A stretch of DNA of 64,000 nucleotides from Hymenobacter plasmatis (GCF_020711255.1 NZ_JAJFAW010000004.1:1-64000), one strand, 5' to 3'; shown: positions 16,606 to 25,762, counted from the stretch's first letter. The notes: a model not told the origin generated them from the sequence alone. A program made the numbers and translations.

Positions 16606-17775
16606 ATGCTTAATGCGGAATTGGGAATGAGCAAAGAAGAATTGCAGGCTAAGCAAGCAGAAACAAGCCCTGACTTGAGTGGAGAAAATCCCTCATCTCT
16701 CATTCCTCCATCTTCATCGAAGCCCTGTGCCGACGTCGCAATTGTTATTCTGAACTGGAACGGCGCCAATTTCCTGCGCCGCTTCCTGCCCGGGGTGATA
16801 GACCACGCCGACGGCGCCCGCGTTATCGTGGCCGACAACGCCTCTACCGACGACTCGGTGGAGCTGCTCGCGCGTGATTTTCCGCTGGTAGAGCTGCTAC
16901 TGCTGGACCGCAACTTTGGCTTCTGCGAGGGCTACAACCAAGCCATGGCTCAGGTCGACAGCGACTTTGTGGTGCTGCTCAATTCCGACGTGGAAGTGAC
17001 CCTGGGCTGGCTGCGCCCCCTGCGCGGACTACTGGAAGCCAGCCCGCGCATTGCCGCCGTGCAACCCAAAATCCTGGCCCAAGCCGACCCTACCTATTTT
17101 GAATACGCCGGGGCCGGGGGCGGCTACCTCGACCGCCTGGCCTACCCGTTCTGCCGCGGCCGCCTGTTCGACACGCTCGAAAAAGACCACGGCCAGTACG
17201 ACGACCCGCAGCCCGTGGCCTGGGCCAGCGGCGCCTGCCTGCTGGTGCGGCGCTCGGCGTGGCTGGAGCTCGGTGGGCTGGAGCCGGCCTTTTTCGCGCA
17301 CATGGAGGAGATAGACTTCTGCTGGCGCCTTTGGAATGCCGGTCACGAAGTGTGGTACCACGGCGGCAGCGCCGTGCACCACGTGGGCGGCGGTACCCTG
17401 CCCAAAAGCAGCCCCCGCAAAACCTACCTAAACTTCCGCAACGGGCTGGCCCTGCTTTATAAAAACGCGGCCCCGGGCGAGTTATTTGGCGCCATGCTCC
17501 AACGCCTGCTGTTGGACGGGGTGGCCGGGATGCGCTTTTTGGCTAGCGGGCAGGGTGGCAACTTCATGGCCGTGCTAAGGGCGCACTTCAGCTTTTACAA
17601 GAAGTTGAGCTACTGGCGCAAGAAGCGGCTGGCCACCCGGCCGCACCTGCAAGTGAAAGACCGAGCCGGCGTGTACGCGGGCAGCCTGGTCTGGGCCTAC
17701 TTTGCCCAAGGCAAAAAGAAGTTCTCCCAATTGGGTATTTCGGCAGTTGCTACGAGCGCAAAGTTGCCCGGATGA
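16606..17775 (+). CDS. Glycosyltransferase family 2
   Basis: About 389 residues from ATG 16606; ATG 16627 is an alternative. The GT-A domain begins at VAIVILNWNGANFLRR (about 44), continues with VADNASTDDSVELL and has the DXD-equivalent NSDVEVTLGW, then EEIDFCWR, typical of rhamnosyl/dTDP-sugar transferases of the WbbL type. It would transfer a sugar onto a surface polysaccharide or lipid-linked intermediate. The first ~40 residues (EELQAKQAETSPDLSGENPSSL) do not look like the family and may be untranslated spacer. The last 26 nt overlap the 3' end of the convergent small membrane-protein gene. Confidence 0.88.
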   Translation: MLNAELGMSKEELQAKQAETSPDLSGENPSSLIPPSSSKPCADVAIVILNWNGANFLRRFLPGVIDHADGARVIVADNASTDDSVELLARDFPLVELLLLDRNFGFCEGYNQAMAQVDSDFVVLLNSDVEVTLGWLRPLRGLLEASPRIAAVQPKILAQADPTYFEYAGAGGGYLDRLAYPFCRGRLFDTLEKDHGQYDDPQPVAWASGACLLVRRSAWLELGGLEPAFFAHMEEIDFCWRLWNAGHEVWYHGGSAVHHVGGGTLPKSSPRKTYLNFRNGLALLYKNAAPGELFGAMLQRLLLDGVAGMRFLASGQGGNFMAVLRAHFSFYKKLSYWRKKRLATRPHLQVKDRAGVYAGSLVWAYFAQGKKKFSQLGISAVATSAKLPG

Positions 17776-18049
17776 ACTGCGCGAAGCGCTTGTACACCAG
17801 CAGATTTAGAAAGTGGGGCGCAAGTACCATGGTGCGGTTGTAGTCCCAATTCGTCAGAAAAACCATGCAAAGCGACTCGGCAACCACAAAGGGCAGAATT
17901 ACCAGCAGCAACAGTCCTTTGAGGTAAAGCCAAACCCAGCCTTTTAGCTGCTTGGGCTGGGCCATCAGGCGGTCAAATGGTTCGCGTGCCAGTTTGGTGT
18001 AGCCGTACCAGAAAGCCAGCATCACCGCAATGTGAATGGTCAGAGGCAT
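17750..18049 (-). CDS. Small membrane protein, unknown function
   Basis: 99 residues from ATG 18049. Two or three hydrophobic segments are visible (PLTIHIAVMLAFWYGYTKL, LYLKGLLLLVILPFVVAESLCMVFL), with a basic C-terminus. I do not recognise a family. It follows the PspC-like gene on the same strand 46 nt downstream, so they are likely co-transcribed and may act together at the inner membrane. The frame is open further upstream into pspC, but those residues look non-coding. Confidence 0.6.
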   Translation of the reverse strand: MPLTIHIAVMLAFWYGYTKLAREPFDRLMAQPKQLKGWVWLYLKGLLLLVILPFVVAESLCMVFLTNWDYNRTMVLAPHFLNLLVYKRFAQFIRATLRS

Positions 18050-18095
18050 TGGGAGGTTCGTAAAACTGTCCCAAAATAGCTTGGGGCCAGCTGCT

Positions 18096-18314
18096 TTACA
18101 AATCCCAGACGGTGCTGCGCTGCTGGCGCATGGCCCGGCGTACATTCATCCAGAAAGCCCCTGCAAAGTACAGCACGATGGGAGAGCCAAACGTAAAAAA
18201 CGAGGCGTAAACGAACGACAGCCGGACGCTCCGTGTGCTAAAGCCCCAGCGCTGGGCCAGCGCAGAGCACAAGCCGAAAGACTGCGTTTCCAAGTAGTTG
18301 GTAAACCGATTCAT
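18096..18314 (-). CDS. PspC-domain protein
   Basis: 72 residues. The single PspC domain reads SFGLCSALAQRWGFSTRSVRLSFVYASFFTFGSPIVLYFAGAFWM, with one long hydrophobic segment. PspC-like proteins are inner-membrane components of envelope-stress sensing in other bacteria; minimal stand-alone versions are common in Bacteroidota and of unproven function. It is the first gene of a minus-strand pair, divergent from the TPR lipoprotein gene. Confidence 0.8.
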   Translation of the reverse strand: MNRFTNYLETQSFGLCSALAQRWGFSTRSVRLSFVYASFFTFGSPIVLYFAGAFWMNVRRAMRQQRSTVWDL

Positions 18315-18431
18315 GGATGGGAGCGGGTAGCAAAAGATAGATTCCCTGGGCTAAGATAGGGCTTTAGCGGGGCCAGGGCAAGCGGATGAGCGTAAGTTTG
18401 CCAGCCCAGCGCCGACTATTTTAGGGGCTTT

Positions 18432-18439
18432 TACGTTTG
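18432..18439 (+). promoter_or_regulatory. Minus-7 element of the TPR lipoprotein gene
   Basis: TACGTTTG matches TAnnTTTG and ends 37 nt before the ATG at 18477. The nearest TTTG upstream (18397-18400) is too far for a standard minus-33 box. Confidence 0.45.
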
Positions 18440-18476
18440 AAGGGTAGGTTTTCGTTTTCCTGCGTTGCGCTTTTTA

Positions 18477-20285
18477 ATGATAAATAATTCGCGGCCACTG
18501 GCCCACGGGCTCCTGGCAGCCACTCTTTTATTATCGGCTTGCACCCTGCCGCGGGTGCTGAAGCAAGCCGAAACCGGACGCACCGTGGTGGCCCGCCCCA
18601 CGCCACTCACGGCCTCGGGCGAGTCGGTACCGTTTGAGGTGATAGCGCGCGCGCCGGCCAAGCACCTGCACAAGGGCGTAGCCTACGAGTTGCTAGTGCG
18701 CTACCGCTACGAGCACGGCCTGCGCGAAGACACTCTCGGCCGCATCGCCTTTACGTCCGGCAACTACGTGTACGACGACGAGAACAAAGGCTTTCTCGTG
18801 GCCACCCAAAAGTTCAGCTTGCCCAACACACCCGGCCGCAACCCCGGCGAGCTGCTGGCCCACGCCCAGGTGCGTGAGCTGAAAAAGAACGGCCGCGTGC
18901 TGCGCGCCGCCGATGACGTGCGCGTGGCCCGCGGCATCGCCGACCCGGCCCGGCAGGTCACCCGCGAAGACACCGTGCTGACTTTCCTGCCCGAGCGCGC
19001 CAGCAACAACATGAGCGGCACCCGCGTGCTGCCGTTTTATTTCGATGAAGGGCAATGGTTTATCCGGGGCTACCTCGGCACCAACGTGCAGGCCCTGGAA
19101 GACCTGATTGACGCCAACCAGCAAACCAAGCAGGTGCTCATCATTGCGGGCCACTCGCCCGATTCGCTCGATGCCCACAACCGCCTGCTGGCCAGCAAGC
19201 GCGTGCGCATGCTGCTCTACTACTACAAGCAGCGCGTGAAGAAATTCTCGTACCTGAATAAGGTCGAAGACATTCGCTTCGACACCCTGGCCTACACCCG
19301 GCGCTGGGACACCTTCCTGAGCAAGGTCACCACCTCGGCCCTCAAGCCCGAGCAAATGGATTCGGTGGTCAGCATTATCAACGACACCAAGGGCACGTTT
19401 GAGGAAAAAGAGAAGGCTCTGCACCGGCTCACGTACTTCGACTACATTGAGCAGTACATCTACCCCGTGCTGCGTTTCGGCACCGTGGCCGTGACGTACA
19501 CCGCGCCCAAGCGCTATGATTCGGAGGTGTACCTGCTCTCGAAAAAGATTGTGGAAAAGCAAGTAGAGGCCGATGCCCTCACGCCCGAAGAGCTTCGCTA
19601 CTCGGCCACACTCACGCCGCTGCTGGCTGAAAAGCAGCGCATCTACGAGACCGCGGCAGCCAATACCAACAGTTGGGAAGCCTTCCACAACCTAGGCGTG
19701 GTGCTGCTGCAGCGCGCCGAGAAGGAGCCCACCGAGAAAATTCGCAAGGCCTACTACCGCCGCGCTGCCGTCAACTTTACCCTGGCCGCCCACCGCAACC
19801 CCACCGCGGAGTTCTTCTACCACGCCGCCACGGCCTACCACCGCGCCGGCGACCGCCTCGAAGCCCTGCAGAACTACGACTATGCCATCAAGCTGGGCGG
19901 CGACAGGCCCCTGCTGCGCAAGATTTTCTCGGACCGCGCGGCCCTCGAAATCGAAGTAGGCCAACCCGACGAAGCCCTGCGCAGCCTGCAATACGCCGGC
20001 CCCTCCTACCAAAACGCCCTCAACCGTGGCCTGATTCTAGTGGGTCGCGAAGGCTACGAATCGGCCCTGGAGCAGTACAAACTAGCCCAATCCCTGCGCC
20101 CTACGGCCGCCGCGCCGGTGTACGGCATGGCCGTGGTAGCGGCCCGCCAAAAGGATGAAGTCACCATGGGCCAGCTGCTCAAGCAGGCCGTGGCGCTCGA
20201 CCGCAGCTACGCCCAGCGCGCCGTCGAGGACCTCGAATTTCAGGACTATGCCCAGGGCAAGGTATTTCGGGAGGCGCTGCGCTAA
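18477..20285 (+). CDS. TPR-containing lipoprotein with OmpA-like middle region
   Basis: 602 residues from ATG 18477 (MINNSRPLAHGLLAATLLLSAC); an in-frame TTG lies 12 nt upstream. The lipobox LLSAC places the lipidated Cys at 22. Residues about 190-290 (YFDEGQWFIRGYLGTNVQALEDLIDA, VLIIAGHSPDSLDAHNRLLASKRV) resemble an OmpA-type peptidoglycan-binding fold. The C-terminal third (about 390-600) is a series of TPR helices (AFHNLGVVLLQRAEKEP, FYHAATAYHRAGDRLEALQNYDYAI, and more). This suggests a periplasm-facing outer-membrane lipoprotein that scaffolds a complex. T9SS and gliding machineries contain lipoproteins of this kind, but a specific identity cannot be claimed. Confidence 0.8.
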   Translation: MINNSRPLAHGLLAATLLLSACTLPRVLKQAETGRTVVARPTPLTASGESVPFEVIARAPAKHLHKGVAYELLVRYRYEHGLREDTLGRIAFTSGNYVYDDENKGFLVATQKFSLPNTPGRNPGELLAHAQVRELKKNGRVLRAADDVRVARGIADPARQVTREDTVLTFLPERASNNMSGTRVLPFYFDEGQWFIRGYLGTNVQALEDLIDANQQTKQVLIIAGHSPDSLDAHNRLLASKRVRMLLYYYKQRVKKFSYLNKVEDIRFDTLAYTRRWDTFLSKVTTSALKPEQMDSVVSIINDTKGTFEEKEKALHRLTYFDYIEQYIYPVLRFGTVAVTYTAPKRYDSEVYLLSKKIVEKQVEADALTPEELRYSATLTPLLAEKQRIYETAAANTNSWEAFHNLGVVLLQRAEKEPTEKIRKAYYRRAAVNFTLAAHRNPTAEFFYHAATAYHRAGDRLEALQNYDYAIKLGGDRPLLRKIFSDRAALEIEVGQPDEALRSLQYAGPSYQNALNRGLILVGREGYESALEQYKLAQSLRPTAAAPVYGMAVVAARQKDEVTMGQLLKQAVALDRSYAQRAVEDLEFQDYAQGKVFREALR

Positions 20286-20357
20286 TCGTTGCCCATGCGC
20301 CCGGCTCATCGTAGCTTTGCCCAACGGCTCAAAACCGCTGTTTACCTAAAGAATATC

Positions 20358-21341
20358 ATGCGTCAAATTCAATTTCGTGAGGCCTTGCGCGAGGCCCTGT
20401 CCGAGGAAATGCGCCGCGACCCGCGCGTGTTCCTCATGGGCGAAGAGGTGGCCGAGTACAACGGCGCCTACAAAGTGAGCCAAGGCATGCTCGACGAATT
20501 CGGGCCGGAGCGAGTAATTGACACCCCGATTGCTGAGCTCGGCTTTGCCGGCATCGGCGTGGGTGCCGCCGCCAACGGGCTGGTGCCGGTCATCGAATTC
20601 ATGACCTTCAACTTCTCGCTGGTTGCCATCGACCAGGTGATAAACTCGGCCGCGAAGCTGTATTCGATGTCGGGCGGTCAGTATTCCTGCCCCATCGTGT
20701 TCCGCGGCCCTACCGGCAACGCCGGCATGCTCTCGAGCCAGCACTCGCAGAACTTCGAGAACTGGTACGCCAACTGCCCCGGTCTCAAAGTAGTAGTGCC
20801 CAGCAACCCATACGATGCCAAAGGCCTGCTGAAAGCTGCCATCCGTGACCCCGACCCCGTAATTTTCATGGAGTCGGAGTTGATGTACGGCGACAAGGGC
20901 GACGTGCCTGAGGAAGAATACATCCTCGAAATTGGCAAAGCCAACGTAGTGCGCCAAGGCAAGCACGTGACCCTGGTGAGCTTCGGCAAAATGATGAAAA
21001 TTGCCTACGCCGCCGCCGATGAGCTGGCCAAGGAAGGCATCGAAGCCGAAGTAATTGATCTGCGCTCGGTGCGGCCGATTGACTACGACACCCTGGTGGA
21101 GTCGGTGAAAAAAACCAATCGCATGGTGGTTGTTGAGGAAGCCTGGCCCCTGGCCAGCCTTTCGGGCGAGCTGGCCTACATCGTGCAGCGCCGCGCCTTC
21201 GATTACCTCGATGCCCCCGTCATCCGCATTACTTGCGCCGACGTGCCCCTGCCCTACGCGCCTACCCTCATCGAAGCCTCGCTGCCCAACGTGGCCCGCG
21301 TGGTGAAAGCGGTGAAGGAAGTAACCTACGCTAAGGCTTAA
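20358..21341 (+). CDS. pdhB: Pyruvate dehydrogenase E1 component, beta subunit
   Basis: 327 residues from ATG 20358 ([21 protein letters not shown]). It is the beta subunit of the thiamine-dependent E1 that decarboxylates pyruvate to feed acetyl-CoA synthesis. Motifs include [58 protein letters not shown] and the C-terminal transketolase fold ([18 protein letters not shown]). The alpha subunit and E2 are not adjacent, which is common in Bacteroidota. A branched-chain 2-oxoacid dehydrogenase beta subunit is the main alternative; the GEEV and SSQHSQ segments favour PDH. Confidence 0.93.
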   Translation: MRQIQFREALREALSEEMRRDPRVFLMGEEVAEYNGAYKVSQGMLDEFGPERVIDTPIAELGFAGIGVGAAANGLVPVIEFMTFNFSLVAIDQVINSAAKLYSMSGGQYSCPIVFRGPTGNAGMLSSQHSQNFENWYANCPGLKVVVPSNPYDAKGLLKAAIRDPDPVIFMESELMYGDKGDVPEEEYILEIGKANVVRQGKHVTLVSFGKMMKIAYAAADELAKEGIEAEVIDLRSVRPIDYDTLVESVKKTNRMVVVEEAWPLASLSGELAYIVQRRAFDYLDAPVIRITCADVPLPYAPTLIEASLPNVARVVKAVKEVTYAKA

Positions 21342-21357
21342 GGAAGATTTCAGTATC

Positions 21358-21396
21358 AAAAAAGCCCCGATGGTATTAACCGTCGGGGCTTTTTTG
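21358..21396. terminator. Bidirectional terminator
   Basis: A 13-16 bp stem (AAAGCCCCGATGG paired with CCGTCGGGGCTTT, G-T wobble allowed) flanked by A and T runs. It lies between pdhB and the convergent membrane-protein gene and can serve both. Confidence 0.9.
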
Positions 21397-21415
21397 TGCG
21401 CTTCTATATTGTGAA

Positions 21416-22819
21416 TTATTCTTGCGGCGCCTCACTGGGCGGCCGTAGCTGATGAGCCGTAGCTTCGGAAAGCTGCCAACAGCCCCACAGCCAGCCCAAC
21501 GCCAGCCCCAGCACCGCCACCCGCCGCAGCGTCGAGCCCAACGCCCGCCACCACCTCACCGGCTGCCAACTGGCCACAACGCCAGTGAGCGCCAGCAGGT
21601 GCAGTGGCAGCAGAAAGCGGCACTCCATAAGCGTAGGCAGCACCAACAAACACGGCAGCAACAGCGCGACCAGCACGGCGGCAGGCACAGAATCGGCATC
21701 AAACTGCTGCCGGCCAGAACGACGCAAGCCAACCACTGCCAGACAGGCGCCTAGCCCCAGCAGCACATAGTTGAGCAGACGCAACGCTGTTTGCCCCAGT
21801 GGGTGCAGCTGTGTGGGGTAAGGCGTGGGGTATCGAATATCCAGGCCATTGAACAGGTGCCGCAGGTAGCGCCAAACCACCGCCAGTGGTTGACGAACAA
21901 CAAACTTGAGGTACTGCCCATAGCTCGTGAAGCTGCGGCCGGGCACGTTCGCCATTGCTCGCTGCCCGGCGGGGTCGGCAAAGACCAGCGAGCGAGGAAT
22001 CTCTGAAATCAGGCTGGACTCGTAGCGCTGGAAACTGGTGCCCCAGCCGAGCTGCTTGAGGTAAAGGGGTCGGCTGCCGGGCAGGCCAGCCAGCACCAGA
22101 GGCGTGGGCTGCTGAAAGTGGCGCTGGTTGATAAGCCACTGGGGCAAGAGCACGAGGGCCGCCCCGGCTGCCAGGCTGGCGGTACGCCGCCACAGCTGCT
22201 GCGAGGGCCGCGGTATTGCATACAATAGCCACAAGCAGCCGGGCACGCTGGCCACGTATATGGGGCGGATGTTGATGGCCGCCGCCAGCAGCAGCCCGGC
22301 CACGCCAGCCCATGCCCAACCGCGCCGGCCCAATGCGGCCAGCCCTAGCAGTAGCAGCGTCAGGGCAGGCATGTCGCTGAGGGTAAAGTTGAAATAGTCG
22401 CGCCAGAAGATGAAGGCCAGCGCCACCAGCCCGAGCCAGCGCCCAGCGCCAAGCGGCCGGCGCGCCACCTGGGCCCACAGCTGCGGAATGGCCAGCCCAA
22501 AAAGCAAAGCGGCCCAGCCAGCTCCCAGCACCCGCGCCCCCGTGAGCATGGGCCAGCCCGTGACGTGGCACAGCACCCGCGCCGGCAGAATGAGCAGCGG
22601 CCCCAGGTAGCCCCGCAACGGCTCATCGAATGCCAGAAGCGAAAAGTGGCCTTGCTGGGTAAACTTGAGCGAGAGCTCCCAGTACTCGGCGGCGTCGAAC
22701 CTGAACTGCCCGGGTGTGTAGCCACTAAAGGGCAGGTAGACCGCGTACAACAGCAACACCACCAACGGCCGCCACAGGGAAGCCCAAGCAGCACGCAGAG
22801 AAGAAAAGATTTGGCCCAT
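21416..22819 (-). CDS. Polytopic membrane protein, GT-C glycosyltransferase-like
   Basis: 467 residues from ATG 22819; an ATG at 22828 is also possible. About ten hydrophobic segments (for example PLVVLLLYAVYLPF, LGLVALAFIFW, ALTLLLLGLAALG). The first periplasmic loop has FRFDAAEYWELSLKF, an acidic pair in the place where GT-C transferases carry their catalytic Asp. These enzymes use polyprenyl-phosphate sugars on the periplasmic side. The donor and acceptor cannot be inferred. It is isolated and divergent from the DinB gene. Confidence 0.72.
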   Translation of the reverse strand: MGQIFSSLRAAWASLWRPLVVLLLYAVYLPFSGYTPGQFRFDAAEYWELSLKFTQQGHFSLLAFDEPLRGYLGPLLILPARVLCHVTGWPMLTGARVLGAGWAALLFGLAIPQLWAQVARRPLGAGRWLGLVALAFIFWRDYFNFTLSDMPALTLLLLGLAALGRRGWAWAGVAGLLLAAAINIRPIYVASVPGCLWLLYAIPRPSQQLWRRTASLAAGAALVLLPQWLINQRHFQQPTPLVLAGLPGSRPLYLKQLGWGTSFQRYESSLISEIPRSLVFADPAGQRAMANVPGRSFTSYGQYLKFVVRQPLAVVWRYLRHLFNGLDIRYPTPYPTQLHPLGQTALRLLNYVLLGLGACLAVVGLRRSGRQQFDADSVPAAVLVALLLPCLLVLPTLMECRFLLPLHLLALTGVVASWQPVRWWRALGSTLRRVAVLGLALGWLWGCWQLSEATAHQLRPPSEAPQE

Positions 22820-22977
22820 GCAGAGCAAAACTAGGTCCGCGGGCGGAAAGCAAACCGTATAAGGTGCATAATGCAGAGAATCAAGGCGCAGTAGTTGAGC
22901 TTCGTGCTAATTCAACCGGTCGCCGTACCTTTTGGCCCTTACGCCTCCCCGCCCGCTCCTCCAAAAATCCCACCCCT

Positions 22978-23544
22978 ATGAACCACCGCTTCCACCTCAA
23001 GTTTGAACAACTGGAACGGGCCACCGAACACCTGCTGGCCACGGCCGAAGCGCTTGGGCCGGACGCTGCCAAAGCCCCCGCTCCCGGCAAATGGTCGGCC
23101 ACGCAAGTGGTGCACCACCTGCTGTTCATCGAAAGCAACATCGTCAAATACGTCGAGAAGAAAGTGCACGCCGCCGAGCAGCTGCCCAAAGTTGGGCTGT
23201 TTACGCGGCTGCGGGCGCAGCTGGTGCGCTTGATGTTGCGCTTGCCCGGCGTCAAATTCAAGGCCCCGCGCGGGGTAGCCACCCTCACCGATAGTGGCGA
23301 GGTGCCCTCGTTGCCCGAGCTGCGCCACAGCTGGGAAGCCCTGCGGCGGCAGCTCGAGCGCCTGCTTAACGAGTTCCCGAGCCGGCTGCACAACCGCGCC
23401 ATTTTCCCGCACCCGCGCTCCGGCCGCATCACCATCGGCCAGGTCATGGAGTTCCTGCTCGACCACCTGCTGCATCACCAGCAGCAGCTCGACCGCATTA
23501 CCAAGGCGCTGAAGGCGGGGCCTTCTACGCTGGTGAAAAGCTAA
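22978..23544 (+). CDS. DinB-family protein
   Basis: 188 residues from ATG 22978 (MNHRFHLKFEQLERATEHLL). It is a four-helix DinB/YfiT-like bundle. The metal-site histidines fit VVHHLL near the N-terminal third and LDHLLHHQQQL at the C-terminus, and GKWSATQVVHHL is the usual DinB motif. Family members include thiol-dependent S-transferases (bacillithiol and related), but many are uncharacterised. Its stop codon lies 1 nt from the stop of the convergent thioesterase gene, with no terminator between them. Confidence 0.85.
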   Translation: MNHRFHLKFEQLERATEHLLATAEALGPDAAKAPAPGKWSATQVVHHLLFIESNIVKYVEKKVHAAEQLPKVGLFTRLRAQLVRLMLRLPGVKFKAPRGVATLTDSGEVPSLPELRHSWEALRRQLERLLNEFPSRLHNRAIFPHPRSGRITIGQVMEFLLDHLLHHQQQLDRITKALKAGPSTLVKS

Positions 23545-23545
23545 A

Positions 23546-23974
23546 TCAGCGGGGTTGGGCTTCGTAGAGCGGCATGGTACCGAATGCGGCGGCCAGCTCG
23601 GCGGGCGGTACGGTCAGCTTGCGGCGGTCGAGGTCGAGCCAGGCGCCGTCCACGGTTACGGTGGCGGCCACCCGGCCGTCGGCCTTGTAGATGGTGTGCA
23701 CGATGGTCCAGCGCGAGCCGTCGGGCGCTGCCGAGGCCAGCTGGCCGTCAACGCGGATTTCTTCGCCGATGCTTACTTCTTTTAAAAACCTGGTTTCTTC
23801 CCGAAAGAGAATGGGGCCCAGGCGCAGGCGCGCGAATTCGGCCACTCCGTAGCCCCAGTTGGCCAGCAGCACCACGCGCTGGTCGGCGGCGTAGTCGGCG
23901 TAGGCGGAGTGGCGCATGTGGCCGTTGGGGTCCATGTCGGCCCAGCGGGTCCGGTAGGTGATGGTATCAGTCAT
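23546..23974 (-). CDS. Acyl-CoA thioesterase (hotdog fold)
   Basis: 142 residues. The N-terminal TYRTRWADMDPNGHMRHSAYADYAADQR carries the hotdog-fold signature in which the Asp of DMDPNGH is catalytic in YbgC/4-hydroxybenzoyl-CoA thioesterase relatives. Further family features are FLKEVSIGEEIRVDGQL and VTVDGAWLDLDRRKL. It would hydrolyse a short or aromatic acyl-CoA in the cytoplasm; the substrate is unknown. It is followed convergently by the DinB gene. Confidence 0.85.
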   Translation of the reverse strand: MTDTITYRTRWADMDPNGHMRHSAYADYAADQRVVLLANWGYGVAEFARLRLGPILFREETRFLKEVSIGEEIRVDGQLASAAPDGSRWTIVHTIYKADGRVAATVTVDGAWLDLDRRKLTVPPAELAAAFGTMPLYEAQPR

Positions 23975-24044
23975 TGGTTTTTAGCAGCAGGAATTCAAAA
24001 TCAGAAGTGAAGACGAGACCAGTGGCTCAATTCATCATTCTTAA

Positions 24045-24776
24045 TTAATTTAACGGGGTGAGCCGGACGAGGTACTGTTCATCGTCGTCCTCGCCCAGGA
24101 ATTCGGCGGAGTAGCCCGCGGTTTCGGCCGCATCGTTGAGCAGCGCCGGGTCGACGAACAGCCAGGGGAACGAAACCCCGGTTTCGCCTTTATAGCTCAG
24201 GGAATATTCTACCTCGCCGTAGTACGGGCCGTTGAGGTTGAGCAGCAGCGAGCCGTCCTCGTCTTCGTAGAGGTAGCGCACGTCCGACGACGTGGCCAGA
24301 ATCTGGCCGTTGGGCGCCAGCAGCGTGCGGGCATGCGCCAGAAATTTGTCGAGGCCAGCCAGTGTACCCGTCAGGCCCAAGCCGTTCATTAAGAGCAGGA
24401 TGGTGTCGAAGGGCAGCTCGTTGGTAGGCAGCGGGGCAAATAAATCGTGGCGGGCCACGGTTTGCACGCCGCGTTCGGCCATCACCTGCACGGCGCCCGC
24501 CGATACGTCCACGGCCTTCACGTCGAAGCCGCGGCTTTGCAGCTCCAGGGTGTGGCAGCCGGCGCCGGCGCCCAGGTCGAGCACGCGGCCCCGGCTTTCG
24601 TCGAGGGCCAGGCGTTCCAGCTCGGGCATTTGCAATAGGGTGCGGAAGAAATACGCGGCCGGCAGCGGCTCGTCATCGGCCACGTTGCAATGCACAGTGA
24701 GCGCGGCATCGGCATCGCCGTGATGGTAGGCCAGCAGGGCCTTGCCCAAGATATCGGGGGCGGTGGTCGTCGTCAT
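24045..24776 (-). CDS. Class I SAM-dependent methyltransferase
   Basis: 243 residues from ATG 24776 (MTTTTAPDILGKALLAYHHGD); the frame stays open 300 nt upstream, but those residues look non-coding and overlap the divergent DUF2256 gene. SAM-binding motif I is VLDLGAGAGCHTLELQ, followed by FDVKAVDVSAGAVQVM and FDTILLLMNGLG. The C-terminal half (DEDGSLLLNLNGPYYGEVEYSLSYKG) is characteristic of a Bacteroidota methyltransferase subgroup with unknown substrate. Confidence 0.85.
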   Translation of the reverse strand: MTTTTAPDILGKALLAYHHGDADAALTVHCNVADDEPLPAAYFFRTLLQMPELERLALDESRGRVLDLGAGAGCHTLELQSRGFDVKAVDVSAGAVQVMAERGVQTVARHDLFAPLPTNELPFDTILLLMNGLGLTGTLAGLDKFLAHARTLLAPNGQILATSSDVRYLYEDEDGSLLLNLNGPYYGEVEYSLSYKGETGVSFPWLFVDPALLNDAAETAGYSAEFLGEDDDEQYLVRLTPLN

Positions 24777-24918
24777 GAGTAAAGAGGTCAAAAAGCCCGG
24801 GCAGTGAGTAAGCTGGACAATGGTATTCTGGCCACTAACCGCTTCGGGCCCGAAAAGTACCCAAAACTTCGCGGTGGAGCTTGGCGTTTGGGATAGCAGT
24901 GCCCCCAATGAACGCCCC

Positions 24919-25092
24919 ATGCTTCCCGCTAAACTCCGTAAAGGCCAGCTGCCTACCAAACTCTGCGCTACCTGCGGCCGCCCCTTCGAGTACCGCAAAA
25001 AGTGGCGCGCCAATTGGGCCGACGTTAAATATTGCGGAGAGAAATGCCAGCGCAACCGACCCGCAACGGCCAGCCCCTCTCCCACCGCCTGA
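24919..25092 (+). CDS. DUF2256 small zinc-ribbon-like protein
   Basis: 57 residues from ATG 24919. The family signature is complete: CATCGRPFEYRKKW, then ANWADVKYCGEKCQRN, giving four Cys (CxxC and CxxxC) suited to binding one metal. DUF2256 proteins have no established function and often sit near photolyase/cryptochrome-like or redox genes elsewhere; none is adjacent here. It is divergent from the methyltransferase gene. Confidence 0.85.
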   Translation: MLPAKLRKGQLPTKLCATCGRPFEYRKKWRANWADVKYCGEKCQRNRPATASPSPTA

Positions 25093-25195
25093 GGGCAGCA
25101 AGCGGATAGCTGTATCTTTTCGCGCCTGCTGCCGTTTTCAGCGGAGGTTACTAGTTTCTTCGCCCCCTTTATCCCTTAGCACTTCCCTTTTCACC

Positions 25196-25588
25196 ATGGC
25201 TTCCAACCTCGATTACCTTGACCCCGCTTTGATTCCGCTGGAAGAGAAAGTGAATGCTTACCTGGAGGCAGAAAAGGCGCTGCAACGAGCCACCGCCGCT
25301 CTTAAAAGCGAGCCCCTGCACGACAAGGAAGTAGCCGCCGCAGCTGCCCAATTTGAGCAGCGCCCTCCCACCGGCAGCTTCAACCAGGAAGCCGACGAGC
25401 GCAACCAGAAGATCGAAAACCTGCGCACCGACCTGGCCCTGCTGGAGCGGGAAATCATCGCCCTGATTCCTACCCGTGACGAATGGGTAAAAGTGAACCT
25501 GGGCTACGGCCCCAGCCGCGTAGGTGCCTGGCATGTGCCCGCCCTCGGCGGCAAACCGGAACGGTATGAGCTGCGCATTGTGCACTAA
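25196..25588 (+). CDS. Hypothetical protein with central coiled coil
   Basis: 130 residues from ATG 25196 (MASNLDYLDPALIPLEEKVNAYLEAEKALQRATAALK). Helical heptad-like stretches cover about 15-50 and 70-95 (RNQKIENLRTDLALLEREIIAL). The C-terminus is more globular (VKVNLGYGPSRVGAWHVPALGGKPERYELRIVH). No signal peptide. I do not recognise a family. Codon and GC pattern fit a real gene, and it ends at a clear terminator. Confidence 0.75.
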   Translation: MASNLDYLDPALIPLEEKVNAYLEAEKALQRATAALKSEPLHDKEVAAAAAQFEQRPPTGSFNQEADERNQKIENLRTDLALLEREIIALIPTRDEWVKVNLGYGPSRVGAWHVPALGGKPERYELRIVH

Positions 25589-25655
25589 TGCGAGTTTTTC
25601 AGCACAACGGCTGAACACTTAAGTTACTGCTAATAGCGCTTACTTCTTAGGCAGC

Positions 25656-25692
25656 AAAAAGCCCCGACTTATCATAGAGCCGGGGCTTTTTG
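25656..25692. terminator. Bidirectional terminator
   Basis: AAAAAGCCCCG/CGGGGCTTTTT, 11-bp perfect stem with a 14-nt loop, between the coiled-coil gene and the convergent molybdopterin oxidoreductase gene. Confidence 0.88.
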
Positions 25693-25762
25693 TATTTACT
25701 GGAATGCTGGTAAAATCGGTCGGGAAAGGGCTCTGCCAGTCACTCAGCAGCTTAGTTGCCGC

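Noticed and set aside
18693..19688. Minus-strand frame of 331 codons inside the TPR lipoprotein gene
   Set aside because: Shadow of a lipoprotein gene with clear lipobox and TPRs; translation is Val/Gly/His-rich without domains.
20346..21359. Minus-strand frame of 337 codons opposite pdhB
   Set aside because: Mirror frame of a conserved enzyme with no recognisable features.
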